Source of the DNA: a virus
Reading direction: 5' to 3' (one strand)
IMG/VR virus record: IMGVR_UViG_3300018009_000008
Span: 1-42,648 of that record
DNA length: 42,648 bases
Position numbers and translations under genes: made by a program. Below the pieces are notes generated by a model. The model had not been told where the DNA came from. It saw only the letters and a list, made by a program, of their open reading frames with translations, and did no database searches. Numbering within the stretch: the stretch's first letter is position 1; every line of letters starts with the position of its first letter. Positions 14,267-21,712 of the stretch are shown in pieces.

Positions 14267-14508
14267 GCCTGATCGCGCAATTGCAGACGGAGATAGCCGG
14301 CCGCAAATATCGCCTCGGAGAGATCGCGGCAGGGATCAGGGCCAAAAGCGATCATATACGGAGCGCCCTCTCCAATCCTATCGCCGGACCTGATGACGTA
14401 AAATTCTCGGTCATCGCAGAGATCGCCTCCTCGATTGAAAAATTACAGGAGGAATACGCCACGATCCGGCGGGAAATCCGCGATCTCGAAAAGGAGTTGC
14501 GTGGCTAG
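14263..14508 (+). CDS. Small coiled-coil protein
   Basis: The 81-residue helical protein ('LIAQLQTEIAGRKYRLGEIA', 'IEKLQEEYATIRREIRDLEK') is a likely coiled coil. It overlaps the previous stop and the GTG of the terminase small subunit gene. Small coiled-coil genes often precede terS in Mu-like phages. Function unknown. Confidence 0.55.
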   Translation: MSLIAQLQTEIAGRKYRLGEIAAGIRAKSDHIRSALSNPIAGPDDVKFSVIAEIASSIEKLQEEYATIRREIRDLEKELRG

Positions 14509-14974
14509 AAAGAGCTATATCGCCGCGAACCATGAGCTGGCGTATCGCCTCTGGCGCGAGAACGGCCAGAATCTGGATCTGACGGCCCGCAAGGTGCGGC
14601 AGCACCCTGACGGCTTCCCGGCGACCAGGCAGACCCTCGCCGATTGGCGGGACCTCTACAATTGGAAGGAGACGGCCGCCCGCGCGGAAGCCGAAGAGCA
14701 CAGGATAGGCGACGCGAAAGTCACCGCGGAGGAGAGGGCCCTTGCGGTGCTCTCCCGGGTGATCGATAGGCTCGATAGGAAACTCGATACGTCGGAAGGC
14801 GTGGAGATCGATAGCCAGATGCTTTTCGCTTTTCGCAGCACCATCAAAACGTTTATGGAGATCAAGGCGGGAATGGCCAAGGCCGATAGCGCCGTCGCCG
14901 GCAACGGCGCCGGGAGCGGTCCGACCGCCATCACCGTGACGGTGACGAGACCGAAAATGATGGAGGCCCATTGA
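14501..14974 (+). CDS. terS: Terminase small subunit
   Basis: The 157-residue protein has an N-terminal helix-turn-helix region ('SYIAANHELAYRLWRENGQN', 'FPATRQTLADWRDLYNW') and a helical oligomerisation region, as expected for a Mu gp27-like small terminase that recognises phage DNA and feeds the large subunit. The start is GTG 14501 with AAAAGGAG upstream; the frame is open earlier, but inside the previous gene. It precedes terL with a one-base overlap. Confidence 0.7.
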   Translation: MARKSYIAANHELAYRLWRENGQNLDLTARKVRQHPDGFPATRQTLADWRDLYNWKETAARAEAEEHRIGDAKVTAEERALAVLSRVIDRLDRKLDTSEGVEIDSQMLFAFRSTIKTFMEIKAGMAKADSAVAGNGAGSGPTAITVTVTRPKMMEAH

Positions 14975-16221
14975 TGGGCGAAGCAGCCCTCAAGCTCAAC
15001 GTCGACCTGGAGTGGCCGGAGGTCTTCGATCCGCTGCTCTACGATCGCCTGTCGCAATATCTCGTCTTCTACGGCGGCCGGGGCGGCATGAAATCCTGGC
15101 AATTCGCGCGGGCCCTGGCGGTCCTCACACTGCAGACCCGCTTGCGCATCCTCTGTACGCGGGAATTCCAATCGACCATCGCGGACAGCGTCTACCGGGT
15201 CCTGGAAGATCAGATCGAGGCCCTGGGCCTGACCGAATATTTCGCTTTCACGCAAAACTCGATCAAGAGCGTCAACGGCTCGGAATTTATCTTCAAGGGC
15301 CTTCACCATAACATCCGGGAGATCAAATCGACGGAGGGCGTCGATATCTGCTGGGTGGAAGAAGCGCAGTCAGTGAGCAAGGAGAGCTGGGAGATCCTTA
15401 TCCCGACTATCCGGAAAGAAGGCTCACAGATATGGATCAGCTTCAACACGCGCGTCGTGGACGATCCCACGTATATGACGTTCGTCGTCAATCCCCCGCC
15501 CGGCTGCATCGTGAAGAAAGTCGGTTGGCAGGACAATCCCTGGTTTCCGCGCAATCTCGACGAGAAGCGCCGCCATTTGAAGCTGGTGGATCCGGAAGCC
15601 TATGACAACGTGTGGGAAGGTAATCCCCTGAAAGTGAGCGACGCCGAGATCTTCAAGGGCAAATGGCGCGTGGAGGCATTCGTTGCGCCGGAGGACGCCC
15701 GCTTCTACTATGGCGCGGACTGGGGCTTCGGCCCGGACGCCATGACCATGGGCCGCTGCTACATCGAGGGCAGAAACCTGTACGTCGATTATGACTGCTA
15801 TGCCCACGGCGTGGAGCTGGATGATATGCCGGGCCTCTGGGAGACCGTCCCCGGCGCCCGCGACTGGCCGATCCTCGCCGATGACAGCCGGCCGGAGCTG
15901 ATCAAGTTCATGCGCAAAAACGGCTTCAACGTGCGGGGGGCGCCGAAGAGCTGGAAGGCGACGGACGTCGATGCGGCCGCCAGGCAGGCCGGCTCGATCA
16001 AGGAGGGCATCGCCTATCTCAGGAATTTTGAGTCCATAGTCATCCATGAGCGCTGCAAGGAATTCGCCCTGGAGGCGAGGATGTACCGCTATAAGACCGA
16101 CCCCCAGACGGGCGAGGTCCTGCCCCTCATCATCGACAAGCACAACCATTGTTGGGACCGCACGCGCTATGCCCTGCAGCCTCTGATCCGCGCGGGCGTC
16201 GATTGGGAGAACCTCATATAA
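14974..16221 (+). CDS. terL: Terminase large subunit
   Basis: The 415-residue packaging motor has a Walker A-type loop 'GGRGGMKSW' (K40), Walker B 'DICWVEEAQ' (catalytic E129/E130) and a C-terminal RNase H-like nuclease with acidic residues at 'YGADWGFG' (D249), 'ADDSRPE' (D303/D304) and 'HCWDRTR' (D395). It belongs to the PBSX/Terminase_3 class. It packages DNA by headful from the integrated copy in Mu-type phages. ATG 14974 overlaps the terS stop. Confidence 0.92.
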   Translation: MGEAALKLNVDLEWPEVFDPLLYDRLSQYLVFYGGRGGMKSWQFARALAVLTLQTRLRILCTREFQSTIADSVYRVLEDQIEALGLTEYFAFTQNSIKSVNGSEFIFKGLHHNIREIKSTEGVDICWVEEAQSVSKESWEILIPTIRKEGSQIWISFNTRVVDDPTYMTFVVNPPPGCIVKKVGWQDNPWFPRNLDEKRRHLKLVDPEAYDNVWEGNPLKVSDAEIFKGKWRVEAFVAPEDARFYYGADWGFGPDAMTMGRCYIEGRNLYVDYDCYAHGVELDDMPGLWETVPGARDWPILADDSRPELIKFMRKNGFNVRGAPKSWKATDVDAAARQAGSIKEGIAYLRNFESIVIHERCKEFALEARMYRYKTDPQTGEVLPLIIDKHNHCWDRTRYALQPLIRAGVDWENLI

Positions 16222-18443
16222 TGAGCGCGCGTCGCACGCCCAATCCCCCGGCTTCCGCGCCCTTCAATCTGAGGGCCGTGAAAGTCACGCCGCGGAACAT
16301 TACGTTCGACCGCGTGACTTTCGATGGGTTCGTCAACTTCGCGGCCAAACTGGGCCTGGGAGCGCCCAATCAGCTCAGCGCCGGGCATTGGACGTTCGGG
16401 CCTTTCCTCTCGCGGAACCGCACCGAGCTGGAGGCGATGTACCGCTCCAACTGGATCGCGGGCCAGGTGGTCGACGCGATCGCCGAGGACATGACAAGGG
16501 CGGGCGCGCAGATCGTCTCATCCAATACACCGGAGGAGATCGAGGCCGTCAACCGGGATATCGATCGGCTCAAAATCTGGCACCATCTGTGCAATACGAT
16601 CAAATGGTCGCGCCTCTTCGGGGGCGCCATTGCCGTGCTCCTCATAGACGGGCAGAACCTGCAGACGCCGCTGCGCCTGCAGTCCGTGGGCCGCGATAGC
16701 TTCAGGGGCCTCCTGGTGCTCGACCGCTGGCTCCTCTGGCCCTCCTATTCGGACCTCATCACCGACTACGGACCGGAGATGGGCCAGCCGAAATATTATG
16801 ACGTCATCGGAGACGCCGCAGCCCTGCCGAACGCGCGCGTCCACCACAGCCGCGTGTGCCGCTTCGACGGCATCGAGCTGCCGTACTATCAAAAAATGTA
16901 TGAGAACGGCTGGGGGCTCTCCGAGCTGGAGCGCATGCATGACCGGCTGATTGCCTTCGATTCCGTCACCATGGGCGCGGCGCAATTGGTTTTCAAAGCC
17001 TATTTGAGAGTGATCGGCGTGAAGGGCCTCAGATCGGCCCTCTCCATGGGCGGCAAAGCGGAAGATGCCGTTATCAAGCAATTTGAATACATCAGGATGA
17101 TGCAGACCAACGAAGGGATCACGCTGACCGATTCTGACGATACGTTCGCCACCCACCAGTATGCATTCTCCGGTCTTGCGGACGTCATGATGCAATTCGG
17201 CGAGCAAATCAGCGGGTCGGCGAAGATCCCCCTCGTGCGCTTATTCGGCCAATCGCCTGCGGGACTCAATTCGACCGGGGAATCGGACCTGCGCAATTAT
17301 TACGATACGATCCGGACGGATCAGGAAAACCACCTCCGCCCGGCGCTGGTGAAGATTTATGCGGTACAGTCCATGAGCACCCTCGGCAAGCCGCTGCCGG
17401 AGGATTTCAGCTTCACTTTCAATCCTCTTTGGCAAATGATGGATAAGGATAAGGCGGAGGTAGCTAAAGTTGTCGCGGATGCGGTCAACGAAGCCGTCAA
17501 TGCGGGTATCATGAGCAGACAGATGGCCCTCAAAGAGCTGCGCCAGATATCGATCAGCACGGGAATTTTCACAAACATCACCGATGAGGACATCGCCGCC
17601 GCGGACAATGAAGTGCACGAGATGGGCGAGGGGACAGGAGAAACCCTCGGCTTTGGGGCGAGAGAAACAAAAGGGGCTGCCCTGGACGCTGAATGGGAGG
17701 AGGCGGAGCACCCGAGAGTTCAAGGCGGCGAGCGCGGGGGGGAATTCACGAGCGGCGGCGGAAGCGGGGCTGCTCCAAAAGCCAAAGTCCCCGCGAGCCA
17801 GCTCAGATGGGAACATTTGGACGCGCAGGCCCAACAAAAATACCGGCGCGTAGCGGCCATGAACCACAAATTTGATGCAATCAAAAAAGAAAATTATGAA
17901 CGGATCGATAAAGACGAGCGCGCCGCCTGCCTCGCGCTGATAATGAGCACGGGCATCCGGCCCGGCAGTGAAAAAGATATGCACGCAAAAAAGAAAGCGT
18001 ACGGGGCGACCACGCTGGAAGGGCGCCATATCGTGCAGGAAAACGGCGTGGTCCGGCTGCGGTTCACCGGGAAAAAAGGCGTCGACCTGAACCTGCCCGT
18101 CCGCGATCCGGAGATCGCAAAAATGCTCCTTGAACGCAAGCGAAAGGCCGGCGAGGAGGGGCAGTTATTCCAGACCAAAGAGGACAAACTTTCCGCTTAC
18201 GTTCACGGCCTCGACGGCGGCGGATTCAAAACAAAAGATTTTCGCACGCACCTTGGGACCTCGACGGCGGTCTCGGCCATTCAGACCATTGAAGCTCCGA
18301 AAACTGAGAAAGAATATCGACAAAAAGTGATGGAAGTGGCGAGACGGGTCAGCGCCGTTCTTGGCAATACGCCGGTCGTCGCCCTTCAGGCGTATATCAA
18401 TCCGATGATATTTCTCAATTGGCGGCGGGGAGTAGGCGCATGA
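16221..18443 (+). CDS. Portal protein fused to type IB topoisomerase domain
   Basis: The 740-residue protein has two parts. Residues 1 to about 480 are a DUF1073-type portal ('LEAMYRSNWIAGQVVDAIAE', 'IPLVRLFGQSPAGLNSTGES'). A linker 'HPRVQGGERGGEFTSGGG' (from residue 497) resembles the linkers that join head proteins to extra C-terminal modules. From about 529 to 740 is a poxvirus/bacterial-type topoisomerase IB catalytic domain. It has R580 ('STGIRPGS'), K618 ('FTGKKGVD'), R675 ('KDFRTHLGT'), N716 ('LGNTP', the position of vaccinia His265) and Y725, nine residues further, the DNA-linking tyrosine. No stop or frameshift separates them. ATG 16221 overlaps the terL stop. Confidence 0.88.
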   Translation: MSARRTPNPPASAPFNLRAVKVTPRNITFDRVTFDGFVNFAAKLGLGAPNQLSAGHWTFGPFLSRNRTELEAMYRSNWIAGQVVDAIAEDMTRAGAQIVSSNTPEEIEAVNRDIDRLKIWHHLCNTIKWSRLFGGAIAVLLIDGQNLQTPLRLQSVGRDSFRGLLVLDRWLLWPSYSDLITDYGPEMGQPKYYDVIGDAAALPNARVHHSRVCRFDGIELPYYQKMYENGWGLSELERMHDRLIAFDSVTMGAAQLVFKAYLRVIGVKGLRSALSMGGKAEDAVIKQFEYIRMMQTNEGITLTDSDDTFATHQYAFSGLADVMMQFGEQISGSAKIPLVRLFGQSPAGLNSTGESDLRNYYDTIRTDQENHLRPALVKIYAVQSMSTLGKPLPEDFSFTFNPLWQMMDKDKAEVAKVVADAVNEAVNAGIMSRQMALKELRQISISTGIFTNITDEDIAAADNEVHEMGEGTGETLGFGARETKGAALDAEWEEAEHPRVQGGERGGEFTSGGGSGAAPKAKVPASQLRWEHLDAQAQQKYRRVAAMNHKFDAIKKENYERIDKDERAACLALIMSTGIRPGSEKDMHAKKKAYGATTLEGRHIVQENGVVRLRFTGKKGVDLNLPVRDPEIAKMLLERKRKAGEEGQLFQTKEDKLSAYVHGLDGGGFKTKDFRTHLGTSTAVSAIQTIEAPKTEKEYRQKVMEVARRVSAVLGNTPVVALQAYINPMIFLNWRRGVGA

Positions 18444-18559
18444 TAGAAGACGATGCGGAAGCGATCGAAAAAGACGACGATCCGGATGATGAGGAAATGA
18501 AAACTACGCCTCAGGACGTGATCGATATTCTCGGATTCGATCCGCTGGAGACGACATGA
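18440..18559 (+). CDS. Small acidic protein after the portal
   Basis: A 39-residue very acidic peptide ('MIEDDAEAIEKDDDPDDEEM...', ending 'ILGFDPLETT'). ATG 18440 overlaps the portal-topoisomerase stop, indicating coupling. Its charge could mimic DNA and act on the topoisomerase domain, but that is only a guess. Confidence 0.5.
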   Translation: MIEDDAEAIEKDDDPDDEEMKTTPQDVIDILGFDPLETT

Positions 18560-18560
18560 C

Positions 18561-18590
18561 AAAAAAAAGAGCCGGCTCGCAGGCCGGCTC
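18561..18590 (-). terminator. Rho-independent terminator for the reverse cassette
   Basis: GAGCCGGC (18569..18576) pairs with GCCGGCTC (18583..18590) around a six-base loop. On the minus strand the hairpin is followed by eight T (18568..18561), a classic terminator placed just after the stop of the reverse-strand gene. It stops the cassette from reading into the portal gene. Confidence 0.85.
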
Positions 18591-18606
18591 CCCGAGATGT
18601 TGCGTT

Positions 18607-19449
18607 TTACATCTCGTAAATCACGCAGTATCTTTCGAGATATTTGCGAATAACAACTGCCTCCCGGGGCTCGAAAGCGTCATCGTCATACTCCCGGGTC
18701 TTTCCATCGCTCGTGAGCCAGACGATCTCAACGAAGTACCCCTTCGCCTTCAGCGCTTTTTCCATGTCCAGGGCGAGCTCAGAAGGATAAAAACGCCCCT
18801 CCCACCGGCATTCCTCGCTAAAATCGACGACCCAATTGTCGCCGAGTTCCATCTTGGCGCGCTCCGCTGCATACGCCCCATTATGGGCGTAAGCCGCATC
18901 ATGCGCCTTCTTAAGGCGGTCGGAGCCATTAGCACCAATCCAGGAAGCCTTGTCGGCTTCCCACGTTTCCTGGGCGGCTTTTTCGCTCTTGGCTCGTGCA
19001 ACATTCGCAGCCTCTATCTCTTCGTTTCTGGTCTCGGCGAGCTTCCGAGCGTTGGCAAATGTCTCTTCTATGCGCGCGTCATTCGCGACCTGATCCAAAC
19101 TACTCATAGTTGTCCAATGATTCCTGGAACAAAAAATCAGGTCTTCTATCGGCCGGGCGAGGATAAACAGGATCTGTTCCTCGCGCTTTTCCTGCTGGCG
19201 CTGTGTGTCCAGCAGGTCGCGCGCCCTGCGCGCCTCGGCTGCTATCACGAGCCGCTCGCACTCCGCTTTTACCGCCTCCGCCGTGGGGGCGCGGATGCCG
19301 ATGCTTTTGCCATTCCACATTTCGTTCTGAAGCTGCTCGCGCTCCGGCTCAGTGAGTGTAGAGAGATCGACGTCGATCTCCATAACGCCGAATTGCTCGC
19401 TGCCGCTGAGGATCGCGTCTGCCTGCGATACAAAAGCCTTGATCTTCAT
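18607..19449 (-). CDS. Reverse-strand hypothetical protein (moron-like)
   Basis: The 280-residue protein is mostly helical, with a long Ala/Glu/Lys/Arg-rich stretch (about 60-195, 'VKAECERLVIAAEARRARDL', 'IEAANVARAKSEKAAQETWE') that is probably a coiled coil, and a C-terminal mixed alpha/beta region ('NWVVDFSEECRWEGRFYPSE', 'ALKAKGYFVEIVWLTSDGK'). I recognise no family. ATG 19449 is preceded by AGAGGTG; an in-frame ATG at 19485 is less likely because a hairpin (CCCGGC/GCCGGG, about 19465..19479) lies between. It is cotranscribed with the RHH gene from the promoter at 19657..19685. Confidence 0.6.
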   Translation of the reverse strand: MKIKAFVSQADAILSGSEQFGVMEIDVDLSTLTEPEREQLQNEMWNGKSIGIRAPTAEAVKAECERLVIAAEARRARDLLDTQRQQEKREEQILFILARPIEDLIFCSRNHWTTMSSLDQVANDARIEETFANARKLAETRNEEIEAANVARAKSEKAAQETWEADKASWIGANGSDRLKKAHDAAYAHNGAYAAERAKMELGDNWVVDFSEECRWEGRFYPSELALDMEKALKAKGYFVEIVWLTSDGKTREYDDDAFEPREAVVIRKYLERYCVIYEM

Positions 19450-19485
19450 ACTGCACCTCTTATTCCCGGCCTTGCCGGGATTCAT

Positions 19486-19650
19486 TCAGCTCTCATTCGA
19501 GAGCTGTTTGCTGCCGTCGCGGTGAATGAGAAAACGGATGTAGGCGGAAAGAGACAACCCAAGGCCCTTGGCCCGGTCCTCCGCCATCTGTTTTTCCTGA
19601 TCGTTCAGCCTGATCAGGAGAGGTTTTTTCATATCTTCCGTTCTCTTCAT
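19486..19650 (-). CDS. Ribbon-helix-helix regulator of the cassette
   Basis: The 54-residue protein contains 'KKPLLIRLNDQEKQMAEDRA' and 'KGLGLSLSAYIRFLIH', the beta strand and two helices of an Arc/CopG-type ribbon-helix-helix DNA-binding protein. The perfect promoter just upstream places the transcription start near 19650, so ATG 19650 could be translated leaderless; ATG 19632 is a second option and 19656 is too close to the -10. An ATATC-N5-GATAT dyad in the promoter spacer is a likely operator, so it may autoregulate. Confidence 0.7.
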   Translation of the reverse strand: MKRTEDMKKPLLIRLNDQEKQMAEDRAKGLGLSLSAYIRFLIHRDGSKQLSNES

Positions 19651-19656
19651 ACTCAT

Positions 19657-19685
19657 ATTATATATCTTTTCGATATCGGTGTCAA
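19657..19685 (-). promoter_or_regulatory. Perfect sigma-70 consensus promoter with internal dyad
   Basis: On the minus strand TTGACA (19685..19680), a 17-bp spacer and TATAAT (19662..19657) match the sigma-70 consensus at all 12 positions. An inverted repeat ATATC-N5-GATAT (19662..19676) overlaps the spacer and -10 and could be the operator of the RHH protein. The promoter reads away from the head operon's direction and would be active in a lysogen unless repressed. Confidence 0.85.
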
Positions 19686-19859
19686 GCTTTTTTTTAAAAA
19701 AATGATAAAAAACGGGAAAATAATTTTATCGTCTAAAACGCCTCCAGGCTGCGTCGGGCCCTTGACCTATATACCGATACGGCTGGGGGGGTCCGGGACG
19801 CCCCAGAGAGGCTGCTGTCAGGTTTATAAACACGTGACAACGATTTACCGGGAGGCCGC
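19686..19859. other. Non-coding junction upstream of the MuF gene
   Basis: AT-rich up to about 19735 (T and A runs near 19686..19701), then abruptly GC-rich. No gene is seen. The base-composition step may mark the right boundary of the inserted reverse cassette. The ribosome binding site of the MuF gene (CGGGAGG) is at the end. Confidence 0.45.
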
Positions 19860-20741
19860 ATGACCTTCGGCGACTGGGAACCCCAAAAACGCATCGAGGA
19901 GACCTACCGGACGGAGCTGCAAAAGCTCATCGACAGGTTTACCGGTTATCTGTCCGCGCTGTCGATTTCCGATCCCATCGAGATCCTCGACGCATTGAGA
20001 TCCTATTTCAGCGCCGAGGTCTTCCGGGAGACGGCGAGGGCCGCCGCCTCCAGGATGATCACGGGGCTTTTTGTCGATGGGGCGCGCAATTGGAGAGAGG
20101 CTGCGCGGGAGAGTATGCGGGGCAGAGAAATATATGAGGCGCTGCAGAACGAGCTGCAGGGTCCCATCGGACAGCGGGTAAGGCAGCTCGTCCGGGAGAA
20201 CAGCCGGCTCATCACGTCGTTTGATACCGCGCGGATCGGCAAGGGACGGACACTCGCCGAAGAGGCGGCCGATTTCATCAACCTCGAGGCGTATAAAGGG
20301 CGCAGAGCCTCGGCGATCGCGGAGGACCTGCGGCGTCAATTCCCACAGGTCGCGCAATCGAGGATCGACGGTCTGGCCAGGACGGAGACGAGCAAGGCAT
20401 CGACGGCCCTCACCAGGGCGCGCTCCGAGGAGATGCACGTCAGCTCCTACATCTGGCGCGCGACAAAAGATGGGCGCACCCGCAAAAGCCACCGGCTCAT
20501 GGACGGCGTCATTGTCTTTTGGGAGGATCCTCCGGCGCCGGAGAGCTTCCTGGCGATCAGGTCGACCCTGGGCCACTACAACGCCGGCGACTGTCCCAAT
20601 TGCCGCTGCTATCCGCAGCCGGTGCTCAGGCTCGACCGGATCGACTGGCCGCATAAAGTTTACAGCAACGGCATTATCCGGCCGGCGACGCAAAGCCGCT
20701 TCGCAGGTTTATCGCAAATGCAAATAAGGAGGGCAGCATGA
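19860..20741 (+). CDS. MuF/SPP1 gp7-like head morphogenesis protein
   Basis: The 293-residue protein contains the MuF domain in its C-terminal half: 'RIDGLARTETSKASTALTRA', 'MHVSSYIWRATKDGRTRKSH', then 'HYNAGDCPNCRCYPQPV'. The Cys/His-rich end is typical. A helical N-terminal half precedes it. MuF proteins are minor head proteins near the portal. It is shorter than Mu gp30 and has no C-terminal toxin-like extension; in this phage the extra domain is on the portal instead. Confidence 0.82.
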   Translation: MTFGDWEPQKRIEETYRTELQKLIDRFTGYLSALSISDPIEILDALRSYFSAEVFRETARAAASRMITGLFVDGARNWREAARESMRGREIYEALQNELQGPIGQRVRQLVRENSRLITSFDTARIGKGRTLAEEAADFINLEAYKGRRASAIAEDLRRQFPQVAQSRIDGLARTETSKASTALTRARSEEMHVSSYIWRATKDGRTRKSHRLMDGVIVFWEDPPAPESFLAIRSTLGHYNAGDCPNCRCYPQPVLRLDRIDWPHKVYSNGIIRPATQSRFAGLSQMQIRRAA

Positions 20742-21712
20742 AACGCTTCAAATTTTGTATCTCCGTGCTTTTGGCAGTAACGTTCCTGGCCGGCGCCGGT
20801 TTCGCCGCCGTCACGGAAACCGTGGTCCTCGTCGAAAAGGTGATACCGACCTATTCCATTTCCGGCGTCAGTCTGACGCCTCCGACAGCGCCTACCGATA
20901 TGGCGATTATCTACGGATCGGCGACGAAAACGATCCGGATCAGACGCATCACGGTGAGCGGCCTGGCAACGACGGCCGGCAGCATGGACGTGAGCCTGGT
21001 CAAGCGCACCGCCCAGAATGTCGGCGGGATAACGGTCTTTCCCACGACCACGGGCAGCGCCCTCGCCTCCACGGCCTACACGATGGCGAACGTGAGCTAT
21101 GGCACCTACGGCTCCCAGACGGCGCCGAACTTTTCCGGCACGATTACCTGGGGCTCCGGCACGCAGTCGGCCACCATGACGATCGCGGGCCTGACGGTGG
21201 GGCAGCTATACCGTACAGTGCTCACGCCCACAATTACTTCCCAGGCCCCGGTTGTGACGCTCTCGGGGGCAACCGCCTTTCTGCCGGTTCCGGTCCTCGT
21301 CACCGCGACGGTAAACCAAATATTCTTTGTCCCCACGTCCACGAGCGTGGTTTTCACCTTTACCAACACGGCCGCGTCGACCTGGACGACCGCGTCGACT
21401 GCAACCTACGCGGTGGCCTGGCCTTTCTATCAGTCGGACACTACCAATGCCGCGGCCACGGCCTCCGTTTTTGCCTATTCGGCCAAGCCGGCCACCCTCG
21501 GGACCGCGCAGGGGATCATGAACACGAAGATGCTCAATTTCGGCGTGACGGGCGCGGCGGGCGTCATCGATTTTGTCTGGCCGCAGAACCAGCTTGTGGC
21601 GCCCCTGCTCCACGGAGTCGCCGAGGGGATCGCCATCAACTTCAACGCCGAGGCCCTCCCGGGCGCGGGCGGGACGGTCCTTTCCTACGGCATAGAGTGG
21701 GAGGAGTTTTGA
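20738..21712 (+). CDS. Exported beta-rich protein in the head operon
   Basis: The 324-residue protein has a Sec signal peptide (basic MKRFK, hydrophobic core, cleavage near AGFA at about residue 23). The mature part is Thr/Ser/Ala/Gly-rich with repeated beta strands and few Cys. AAATAAGGAGGGC precedes the ATG, which overlaps the MuF stop. An exported protein between MuF and the head protease is unexpected: virion head proteins are assembled in the cytoplasm. It could be a decoration protein with a signal-like start, or a surface/exclusion protein. Confidence 0.65.
   Translation: MKRFKFCISVLLAVTFLAGAGFAAVTETVVLVEKVIPTYSISGVSLTPPTAPTDMAIIYGSATKTIRIRRITVSGLATTAGSMDVSLVKRTAQNVGGITVFPTTTGSALASTAYTMANVSYGTYGSQTAPNFSGTITWGSGTQSATMTIAGLTVGQLYRTVLTPTITSQAPVVTLSGATAFLPVPVLVTATVNQIFFVPTSTSVVFTFTNTAASTWTTASTATYAVAWPFYQSDTTNAAATASVFAYSAKPATLGTAQGIMNTKMLNFGVTGAAGVIDFVWPQNQLVAPLLHGVAEGIAINFNAEALPGAGGTVLSYGIEWEEF

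Noticed and set aside
18556-19863. 435-residue + strand frame across the reverse cassette
   Set aside because: It covers the terminator, both reverse genes and their promoter; the reverse genes have a recognisable RHH fold, promoter and terminator.
20755-21708. Upstream extension of the protease frame
   Set aside because: Overlaps the exported protein gene in another frame; Arg/Gly/His-rich shadow composition; TTG 21709 has a good GGGAGGAG site.
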